Positions 43,351-49,366 of a stretch of 49,366 nucleotides of DNA are shown piece after piece; position 1 is the first letter of the stretch, and every line of letters starts with the position of its first letter. The notes under the pieces were generated by a model that worked only from the letters and a program-made list of their open reading frames with translations, did not search any database and was not told the origin of the DNA. Both the position numbers and the translations under genes were made by a program. The DNA lies in contig NZ_LMGT01000009.1 in assembly GCF_001427825.1 (NCBI RefSeq), positions 1-49,366 on the forward strand, given 5' to 3'. The stretch comes from Brevundimonas sp. Root608 (GTDB lineage: Bacteria > Pseudomonadota > Alphaproteobacteria > Caulobacterales > Caulobacteraceae).

Positions 43351-44697
43351 ATGATCGGCTTCAACACCCAGACCCGGACGACCCTGCGTGAGCTGCTGCA
43401 CCTGGCGTGGCCGGTGGTGCTGGCGCGCATCGGCATCATGACCATGGGTCTGACCGACGTGATCGTGGTCGGCAACTGGTCCGGGCTGGAGCTGGCCTAC
43501 AGCTCGCTGGCGCTGGCCCCGACGGCCATCATAGTCACCACCGCGGTCGGCCTGATGATGGGGGTGCAGGTCATGACCGCCCGCCTGATCGGCGAGGGCC
43601 GGCGCGGCGAGGTCGGCGGCGTGTTGCGGCGGGGCGTGGTCTATTCGTTGCAGCTGGGCGTGACCTCGATGATCGGCCTGATCCTGATCGGACCCTGGGC
43701 GCTTCAGCACATGGGTCTGGCGCCGGGCCTGGGCGAGGGGGCTTCTCCGGTGCTGGTGGTCTTCGCCCTGTCCATGCCGGGCTATCTGGTCAGCGTGGCG
43801 GCCCAGTTCTTCCTCGAGGCCCTGCATCGGCCCCGCGCGGGCATGTGGGCCATGTGGATCGCCAACGGGCTGAACCTGGCCCTGAACCTGCTGCTGGTGC
43901 CCGACATCCTCGGCCTCGGGATGGACGGCGCGATCGCGTCGGCCTGGGCGACCTTCTTCGCCCGGACCTCGCTGGCGGTCTTCCTGCTGGTCTACATCGT
44001 CCGCCTGCCCGAGGCGCGGGCGCTGGGCGTGTTCCGCCGCCCGGCGCGCAACCCGGCCGACGAGCGGGCGCAGCGCAAGGTCGGCTACGGCGCCGGCAGT
44101 TCGTACTTCATCGAGGTGGGCGCCTTCGCCGCCATGACCTTCATCGCCGGCCAGCTGGGTGCGATCGAGACCTCGGCCTGGGCCATCGTGCTCAACGTTT
44201 CGGCCATCGTCTTCATGGTCCCCATGGGGCTGTCGTCGGCGACCGCGGTGCTGGTGGGCCGGGCCTACGGGGCGCGAGACGGGCGCGGCGTGCTGCGCGC
44301 CGGCCTGGTCGGCATCGGCGTGGTCATCGCCCTGACCCTGGCGGTGGCCCTGGCCGTCTGGCCGGGCGCGCCGCTGATCGCCAGCGCCTACAACCGCGAC
44401 CCCGAACTGCTGGCGGTGGTCGTTCCGGCCCTGGTGCTGACGACCCTGTTCTTCGTGGCCGACGGCATCCAGGTGGTTTCAGCCTCGGCCAACCGCGCCG
44501 CGGGCGACGTCTGGTGGCCGACGATCATGCATTTCGCCGCCTACAGCCTGATCATGATGCCGCTGGGCTGGTGGTTCGCGCACGCGATGGGCGTCAACGG
44601 CCTGGTCTGGGCGGTGATCATCGCCAGCCTGGTGTCGTCGGCGCTGCTGACGGGGCGCTTCGTGCGGGTGGCGAAGCGGCTGGCGCCGCAGGGATGA
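43351..44697 (+). CDS. MATE-family multidrug efflux transporter
   Basis: The 448-residue protein has about 12 membrane helices in two related halves typical of MATE exporters: ELLHLAWPVVLARIGIMTMG, MVGVQVMTARLIGEGR-type features, LVSVAAQFFLEALHRPR and the second half VPMGLSSATAVLVGRAYGAR. MATE proteins export cationic drugs in exchange for Na+ or H+. The ATG at 43351 follows a GAGG. The stop lies inside the repeat at 44691-44780. Confidence 0.93.
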   Translation: MIGFNTQTRTTLRELLHLAWPVVLARIGIMTMGLTDVIVVGNWSGLELAYSSLALAPTAIIVTTAVGLMMGVQVMTARLIGEGRRGEVGGVLRRGVVYSLQLGVTSMIGLILIGPWALQHMGLAPGLGEGASPVLVVFALSMPGYLVSVAAQFFLEALHRPRAGMWAMWIANGLNLALNLLLVPDILGLGMDGAIASAWATFFARTSLAVFLLVYIVRLPEARALGVFRRPARNPADERAQRKVGYGAGSSYFIEVGAFAAMTFIAGQLGAIETSAWAIVLNVSAIVFMVPMGLSSATAVLVGRAYGARDGRGVLRAGLVGIGVVIALTLAVALAVWPGAPLIASAYNRDPELLAVVVPALVLTTLFFVADGIQVVSASANRAAGDVWWPTIMHFAAYSLIMMPLGWWFAHAMGVNGLVWAVIIASLVSSALLTGRFVRVAKRLAPQG

Positions 44698-44780
44698 GAG
44701 ATCAGGGATTAGGGGCGGCAGGGTTGCGATATGCCACCGCACTCGCCACTAACCGTGACTAATCCCTGATCCCTCATCCC
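44691..44780. repeat. Palindromic intergenic repeat (copy B)
   Basis: Arms 44691-44711 (GGGATGAGAGATCAGGGATT then A) and 44760-44780 are inverted repeats, 20 of 21 matching, enclosing 48 bases. The left arm contains the MATE gene's TGA stop, so the last codons lie in it. The core AGGGATTAGGGGCGG (44704-44718) is shared with copy A at 36953-37019. A pyrimidine tract with CCC repeats continues to the metG start. Confidence 0.8.
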
Positions 44781-44802
44781 CAGTCCCCAGCCCCTGGCCT
44801 CC

Positions 44803-46509
44803 ATGTCCCGCATCCTCATCACCTCGGCGCTGCCGTACATCAACGGCATCAAGCATCTGGGGAATCTGGCGGGCTCGATGCTGCCGGCGGACGTCTATGC
44901 GCGGTTCAAGCGGGCGCAGGGCCATGAGGTCCTCTACATCTGCGCCACCGACGAGCACGGCACCCCGGCCGAGCTGGCCGCCGCCGCCGCCGGTCAGGAC
45001 GTGCGGACCTATTGCGACGAGCAGCATGAGGTCCAGAAGGCGGCGGGTCAGGCTTTCGGCCTCAGCTATGACTGGTTCGGCCGCTCCTCGAATGCGCCCA
45101 ACCGCCGCCTGACCCAGCATTTCGCCAATGTGCTGGAGAAGAACGGGCTGATCGAGGAGCGCGTCGACCGGATGATCTATTCCGTCGACGACGCCCGCTT
45201 CCTGCCCGACCGCTATGTCGAGGGCACCTGCCCGCATTGCGGCCACGTCGGGGCGCGGGGCGACCAGTGCGACAACTGCGGCCGGCTGCTGGACCCGACC
45301 GATCTGATCGATCCGTATTCGGCCGTGTCCGGCTCGCGGAACCTCGAGGTGCGCGACACCCGCCATCTCTACCTGCTGCAGACGAAGCTGGAACAGCGCA
45401 TCCGCGACTGGATCGGGACCAAGACCGACTGGCAGACGCTGGCGAAATCCATCGCCCTGAAACACCTCGACGAGGGGCTGATCGATCGAGGCATCACCCG
45501 CGACCTCAAGTGGGGCGTGCCGGTGGTCGGGCCCGACGGCGGTCCGCGACCGGGCATGGAGGGCAAGGTCTTCTACGTCTGGTTCGACGCCCCCATCGAA
45601 TACATCGGCGCGACCGAGGAATGGGCCGACGCCACGGGCCGGACGTGGCGCGACTGGTGGCGCACCGACGAGGGCGCCGCCGACGTCCGCTACGTCCAGT
45701 TCATGGGCAAGGACAATGTGGCCTTCCACACCGTCAGCTTCCCGGCCACGATCCTGGGCTCGGGCGAGCCGTGGAAGACGGTCGACACGCTGAAGGCCTT
45801 CAACTGGCTGAACTGGTACGGCGGCAAATTCTCGACCAGCCAGAAGCGCGGCGTCTTCATGGACCAGGCGCTTGAGCTGCTGCCCGCCGACTATTGGCGC
45901 TGGCATCTGACGGCCTATGGGCCCGAGCATTCCGACGCCGCCTTCACATGGGAGCAGTTCCAGTCGACGACCAACAAGGACCTGGCCGACGTGCTGGGCA
46001 ATTTCGTCAACCGCATCGTCAAATTCGCCGAGAGCAAATTCGACGGCGTCGTTCCGGACGCGGGCGAGCCCGGGCCGCTGGAAGCGAAACTGGAGGCCGA
46101 CCTGCGCGCCGGCATCGCCGAGGCCACGGCCCAGTTCGAGGCCATGGAGTTCCGCAAGGCCGCCGTGGCCCTGCGCGCCGTCTGGGTTCTGGGCAACGAG
46201 TATCTGCAGGAAGCGGCGCCCTGGACCGCCTTCAAGACCGATGTGGATCGGGCCGCCGTCGGCGTCCGCACGGGCCTGAACCTGGTGGCCCTGTTCGCCC
46301 GTCTGGCCGCGCCGGTGATGCCGGACTCGGCGGTCAGGATCGCGGCGGCGGTGGGGGCGACGGACCTGGGCTGGCCCTCGGCGGACGCGCCGTTGCTGGA
46401 CGTCCTGCCACGCGGTCAGACGGTGGCGGCGGCCGGAGTGCTGTTCACCAAGATCGAGGATGCACAGGTGGCCGAGTGGTCCGAACGCTTCGGCGGCGCG
46501 GACGCCTGA
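44803..46509 (+). CDS. metG: Methionyl-tRNA synthetase
   Basis: The 568-residue class I synthetase has the HIGH equivalent (HLGN in [18 protein letters not shown]), zinc-binding [24 protein letters not shown] equivalent (FSTSQKRG) and an anticodon-binding C-terminus. The short CP zinc region with two Cys pairs fits the MetRS group of E. coli type. It has no C-terminal dimerisation EMAP domain. The next gene starts after 2 bases. Confidence 0.96.
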   Translation: MSRILITSALPYINGIKHLGNLAGSMLPADVYARFKRAQGHEVLYICATDEHGTPAELAAAAAGQDVRTYCDEQHEVQKAAGQAFGLSYDWFGRSSNAPNRRLTQHFANVLEKNGLIEERVDRMIYSVDDARFLPDRYVEGTCPHCGHVGARGDQCDNCGRLLDPTDLIDPYSAVSGSRNLEVRDTRHLYLLQTKLEQRIRDWIGTKTDWQTLAKSIALKHLDEGLIDRGITRDLKWGVPVVGPDGGPRPGMEGKVFYVWFDAPIEYIGATEEWADATGRTWRDWWRTDEGAADVRYVQFMGKDNVAFHTVSFPATILGSGEPWKTVDTLKAFNWLNWYGGKFSTSQKRGVFMDQALELLPADYWRWHLTAYGPEHSDAAFTWEQFQSTTNKDLADVLGNFVNRIVKFAESKFDGVVPDAGEPGPLEAKLEADLRAGIAEATAQFEAMEFRKAAVALRAVWVLGNEYLQEAAPWTAFKTDVDRAAVGVRTGLNLVALFARLAAPVMPDSAVRIAAAVGATDLGWPSADAPLLDVLPRGQTVAAAGVLFTKIEDAQVAEWSERFGGADA

Positions 46510-46511
46510 CC

Positions 46512-47060
46512 GTGGACCGGTCCGCCGCCCTTGCGAGGCTGCTGGCCGAGGACCAGGCCGAGGATCGCGCGGTGCTGGCGGGACAGCCCGCCTATGTCGC
46601 GCTGCGAACCCGCGACCGGGCGCGTCGGGAGGCGGTCATGGCGCTGCTGGCCGACGGCTGGCCCGACGACGCCGAGGCCCTCTACGCCGCCGCTTGGGTG
46701 TTGAATCACGGGGACCTGTCCGAAGAAGCCGCGCTCGGCAGCCGGCTGGCGGCGCGGGCCGCTGACATGGGCCGCGCCGGCGCCCGCTGGCTCGCCGCCG
46801 CGGCGCTGGATCGTTCGCTGATGTATGCGGAACGGCCGCAGAAATACGGCACCAACATCGTGCCCGACGGCGTCGGCTGGCGGCTGTGGGACGTCGATCC
46901 GGCGACAACCGACGCCGAGCGCCTCGCCAACGACGTGCCGCCGCTGGCCGAGATGGAGGCGCGCGCGGCGGCGATCGTCACGCCCCAGCCAGACCTGGCC
47001 GGGGCGCCGGAGTCGCTCAGGCGGGCGATGCGGCGGTGGGGGACCCTGCCGGAGGCGTAG
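46512..47060 (+). CDS. DUF6624-like protein
   Basis: From GTG (46512), 2 bases after the metG stop, the protein has 182 residues. The C-terminal half includes LDRSLMYAERPQKYGTNIVP, DGVGWRLWDVDPATTDAERL and NDVPPLAEMEARAA. This resembles proteins of the DUF6624 type, which share a YGT motif with a following aspartate region. No catalytic role is known. Its 3' end overlaps the convergent terC gene by 44 bases. Confidence 0.65.
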   Translation: MDRSAALARLLAEDQAEDRAVLAGQPAYVALRTRDRARREAVMALLADGWPDDAEALYAAAWVLNHGDLSEEAALGSRLAARAADMGRAGARWLAAAALDRSLMYAERPQKYGTNIVPDGVGWRLWDVDPATTDAERLANDVPPLAEMEARAAAIVTPQPDLAGAPESLRRAMRRWGTLPEA

Positions 47061-47865
47061 CCACCGCCGGCGCCGCCGGCGCCGGGGCCGGGGCCGCCGT
47101 TTCCTCGCCCTGCACCCCCTTCAGGAATTTGGCCTTCTCCTCTTCACTGATGTCGAGGAAGGCGGGGGCGGAGGCGTTGAAGGCGTCCATGCGGTCGGTT
47201 CGCACGATCACCGACCGCGCCCCGTCCCAGACCATGTGCAGGGCGACATAGAGGACGATGACCAGGCCGACGTAGCCGATCCAGCGGTGCTTCGTCAGCA
47301 GCTTGGCGATGAAGGTCGCGGCCACGCCCATCAGGCCGATGGACAGGATCAGGCCGAAGACCATGATCCACGGGTGCTCATGGGCGGCGCCGGCCACGGC
47401 CAGCACGTTGTCCAGCGACATGGTGACGTCGGCGATCATGATCTGGAGCAGGGCCGCGCCGAAGGATTTGCGCTTGAGGCCGAGGGCCTCGGGCGGCGGG
47501 CCGCCGCCGTGGTGGGCGGACAGGGCGGTTTCCAGCTCGGCCTCGGCCTCGGCCTGGTCGTGGGTGCGTTGCTCCTGCAGTTCGCGCCACATCTTCCAGC
47601 AGACCCACAGCAGCAGGATGCCGCCCGCCAGCAGAAGGCCGATGATGGCCAGAAGCTGCACGGTGATCAGGGCGAAGCCGATGCGCAGGACGACGGCGGC
47701 GGCCAGGCCGATCAGGATCGCCTTCTTGCGCTGTTCGGGCGCCAGGGCGGCGGCGGCGAGGCCGACGGCGACGGCGTTGTCGCCTGCCAGCACCAGATCG
47801 ATCATCAGCACCTGGCCGAGCGCAGAGGCCTGGCTGGCGAGTTCGGGAGACGAGAGGAATTCCAT
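47017..47865 (-). CDS. TerC-family membrane protein (YjbE-type)
   Basis: The 282-residue protein is a TerC-type integral membrane protein: QVLMIDLVLAGDNAVAVGLA with the conserved Asp, IAIIGLLLAGGILLLWVCWK, DVTMSLDNVLAVAGAAHEHP and VGLVIVLYVALHMVWDG. TerC proteins are associated with tellurite resistance and Mn2+ export; the substrate is not readable. An Ala/Pro-rich tail (about 255-280) ends the protein. The final 44 bases overlap the DUF6624-like gene. Confidence 0.88.
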   Translation of the reverse strand: MEFLSSPELASQASALGQVLMIDLVLAGDNAVAVGLAAAALAPEQRKKAILIGLAAAVVLRIGFALITVQLLAIIGLLLAGGILLLWVCWKMWRELQEQRTHDQAEAEAELETALSAHHGGGPPPEALGLKRKSFGAALLQIMIADVTMSLDNVLAVAGAAHEHPWIMVFGLILSIGLMGVAATFIAKLLTKHRWIGYVGLVIVLYVALHMVWDGARSVIVRTDRMDAFNASAPAFLDISEEEKAKFLKGVQGEETAAPAPAPAAPAVATPPAGSPTAASPA

Positions 47866-47908
47866 ACGGCGCGCTCTAGGACAGGATCAGCCGGGCATCA
47901 ATGCCGGA

Positions 47909-48826
47909 TCAGCCGGTCTGTTTCCGGCTGGCCTCGTACAGGGCCACGGCCGCCGCATTGGAGACGTTCAGGCTTTCGAACCCGCCGGGCATGGGGATCT
48001 TCGCCAGCACGTCGCAGTGCTCGGCCACCAGACGACGGATGCCGTCGCCTTCGGAGCCCATGACCAGCACCGTCGGACGGCTGTCCAGCGCCTGGTCCAG
48101 CGTCAGCTCGGCCGAGCCGTCCAGACCCACGGCGCGCCAGCCGAGGTCGGCCAGCTTCTCGAGCGCGCGGCTGAGATTGGTCACGCGGGCGCAGGGCAGG
48201 CGTTCGGTGGCCCCGGCCGACGCCTTGGCCAGCGCTCCTGCGAGGGCGGGGGAGTGCCGGTCCTGCACCACGACGCCCTTCGCGCCGAAGGCCAGGGCCG
48301 AGCGGAAGATGGCGCCGACGTTCTGGGGGTCGGTCAGCTGGTCCAGCATGACGATGACGCCGCCCTCGCCCGCGATGTCCTCCAGCGCCACCCCTTCCAG
48401 CGGCTGGACCTTGAAGGCCAGGCCCTGGTGCACGGCGCCGGGCGGCAGCATGCGGTCGAGGGCCTGGACCTCGATGATCTCGATCTTGTGGCCGTGGGTC
48501 GCCTGATCGCGCTCAAGCTCGGCGGCGCGGTCGGCGGTCGCCAGCAGCCGCCCCATGCCTCTGCGGGCCGGATTGGCGAGCGCCGCGAGCACCGGATGGC
48601 GGCCCCAGACGAAATTATCGGCGTCCGCCTTCGCGCGTGACGGGCGCGGCGCGGAATCATTGAAGGTCTTCGGCTTGGGATTGGGGTTCCAGCCGCCGCG
48701 GTCCGGACCACCCGCTGACGGGGCCTTGGCGCCGGTTCCGGGCCCGCCGGAGCGGGGCGCGGACTTGTCGCCGAAGACCGGTTTCTTGCCCGATTTCCGG
48801 TCGTTGCGTTCTGGATTTCTCGACAC
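47909..48826 (-). CDS. rlmB: TrmH-family RNA methyltransferase RlmB
   Basis: The 305-residue SpoU-fold enzyme methylates the 2'-OH of G2251 of 23S rRNA. Features are FVWGRHPVLAALANPARRG, VIVMLDQLTDPQNVGAIFRS, VLVMGSEGDGIRRLVAEHCD and SLNVSNAAAVALYEASRK. A basic, Pro/Lys/Gly-rich N-terminal stretch (about 1-70) precedes the domain, longer than in E. coli RlmB (243 residues). It starts with GTG (48826). Confidence 0.92.
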   Translation of the reverse strand: MSRNPERNDRKSGKKPVFGDKSAPRSGGPGTGAKAPSAGGPDRGGWNPNPKPKTFNDSAPRPSRAKADADNFVWGRHPVLAALANPARRGMGRLLATADRAAELERDQATHGHKIEIIEVQALDRMLPPGAVHQGLAFKVQPLEGVALEDIAGEGGVIVMLDQLTDPQNVGAIFRSALAFGAKGVVVQDRHSPALAGALAKASAGATERLPCARVTNLSRALEKLADLGWRAVGLDGSAELTLDQALDSRPTVLVMGSEGDGIRRLVAEHCDVLAKIPMPGGFESLNVSNAAAVALYEASRKQTG

Positions 48827-48972
48827 TATAAGACGCCCTCCGATTTGGAGCCCTGAGGGCTTTCGGGTCTGGCGCCCCTCCTAAACCAGGCGACGCGGGA
48901 CACCGAGAGCTTTTGTTGTTTCGACGACCGAAAGGTCGCCGACGCATCGGTCCGACGGTTCGAAAACGCGCT

Positions 48973-49056
48973 GGGGGAATGTCCCGAGCGGCAAAGGGGG
49001 GGGACTGTAAATCCCCTGCGTAAGCTTCGCAGGTTCGAGTCCTGCTTCCCCCACCA
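48973..49056 (+). tRNA. tRNA-Tyr (GTA)
   Basis: The 84-base class II tRNA begins GGGGGAATGTCCCGAGCGG, with anticodon loop CTGTAAA (GTA) between GGGGA and TCCCC. A long variable arm (CTGCGTAAGCTTCGCAG) and T-arm GGTTCGAGTCC follow, ending CCCCCACCA with the CCA encoded. It opens the typical tyrT-glyT-tuf region. Confidence 0.96.
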
Positions 49057-49132
49057 CGCGGTTTCGAAACGAAGGTCCGGACCCCATCTCGGGTCGGCTG
49101 CGAAGGGCTGAGGCGCCCGACGCAGTCTCCGT

Positions 49133-49206
49133 GCGGGTATAGTACAATGGTAGTACAGCAGCCTTCCAAGCTGAATATGTCGGTTCGATTCCGTCTACCC
49201 GCTCCA
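49133..49206 (+). tRNA. tRNA-Gly (TCC)
   Basis: The 74 bases start GCGGGTATAGTACAATGG, with anticodon loop CTTCCAA (TCC) and T-arm GTCGGTTCGATTCCGTC, ending TACCCGCTCCA (CCA encoded). It reads GGA and GGG codons. It follows tRNA-Tyr by 76 bases and precedes tuf by 52, a common tRNA-tuf arrangement. Confidence 0.96.
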
Positions 49207-49258
49207 GAATTCTTAAGCTGACCCAATTGCCCCTTCCCGGGCCACAGGAGTTTTGGCC

Positions 49259-49366
49259 ATGGCCAAGGAAAAGTTCGAACGTAACAAGCCGCACTGCAAC
49301 ATCGGCACGATTGGTCACGTTGACCACGGCAAGACGACGCTGACGGCGGCGATCACGATGGTTCTG
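49259..49366 (+). CDS. tuf: Elongation factor Tu, 5' part only
   Basis: The first 36 codons are present: [20 protein letters not shown], then the GTPase G1 loop VDHGKTTLT and the switch helix start. AGGAG lies about 7 bases before the ATG. The gene continues beyond the window. EF-Tu carries aminoacyl-tRNA to the ribosome; co-location with the tRNAs suggests one transcript. Confidence 0.97.
   Translation, partial: MAKEKFERNKPHCNIGTIGHVDHGKTTLTAAITMVL

Overview
The window looks like chromosomal DNA of an alphaproteobacterium of the order Caulobacterales, most likely Brevundimonas or a close relative. The base composition is very GC-rich throughout. The flbT-flaF-flagellin cluster lies beside an FlmG-type flagellin glycosyltransferase gene. 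The tRNA-His gene has the alphaproteobacterial form (no encoded G-1, A73). The murA-DUF2948-UPF0262-infA-maf-RNase E/G-yacG run is an alphaproteobacterial order. I see no insertion sequence, prophage, CRISPR array, plasmid origin or rRNA gene. This assignment rests on gene content only.

Layout, left to right. (1) 0.2-4.7 kb: flagellin module. A minus-strand flmG-like gene is followed by two small genes (one very acidic). Divergent from it are flbT, flaF and a flagellin gene with a probable sigma-54 promoter. (2) 4.7-12.9 kb: two tandem ExoD-family membrane proteins, small DUF proteins, isovaleryl-CoA dehydrogenase, a muramidase with a C-terminal membrane anchor, MgtE, tRNA-Leu, a solitary FliN-like protein, LipB and a Gly/Ala/Ser-rich exported protein. 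(3) 13.0-15.9 kb: a subtilase gene divergent from an ECF sigma/anti-sigma pair. A perfect palindrome between them recurs in half form before a 56-residue protein just downstream. (4) 15.9-26.3 kb: a CASTOR/POLLUX-type channel, a cytosolic hybrid histidine kinase, the propionyl-CoA carboxylase alpha subunit, an S41-like secreted protein, MsrB, small exported proteins and tRNA-Thr. (5) 26.4-30.9 kb: the tightly packed murA to yacG operon, then tRNA-Phe. (6) 31.2-34.4 kb: ExbB-ExbD-TonB, an M48 lipoprotein peptidase and tRNA-His. (7) 34.4-42.5 kb: a methyltransferase overlapping a cyclic-nucleotide-domain patatin, then the leucine-catabolism genes (3-methylcrotonyl-CoA carboxylase subunits and a methylglutaconyl-CoA hydratase candidate). 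(8) 42.5-49.4 kb: an exported protein, a MATE exporter, MetRS, a DUF6624-like protein, TerC, RlmB, tRNA-Tyr, tRNA-Gly and the start of EF-Tu.

How the genes work together. Isovaleryl-CoA dehydrogenase (7 kb), the carboxylase (37-42 kb) and the hydratase give consecutive steps of leucine breakdown although they are spread over 35 kb. The flagellin cluster combines structural protein, export/translation control (FlaF, FlbT) and a modifying enzyme. The TonB/ExbB/ExbD operon energises outer-membrane uptake. The ECF sigma, anti-sigma, protease and small ORF look like one self-contained regulon and are the most interesting regulatory unit here. Two palindromic intergenic repeats 7.7 kb apart, sharing a 15-base core, appear to belong to one repeat family.
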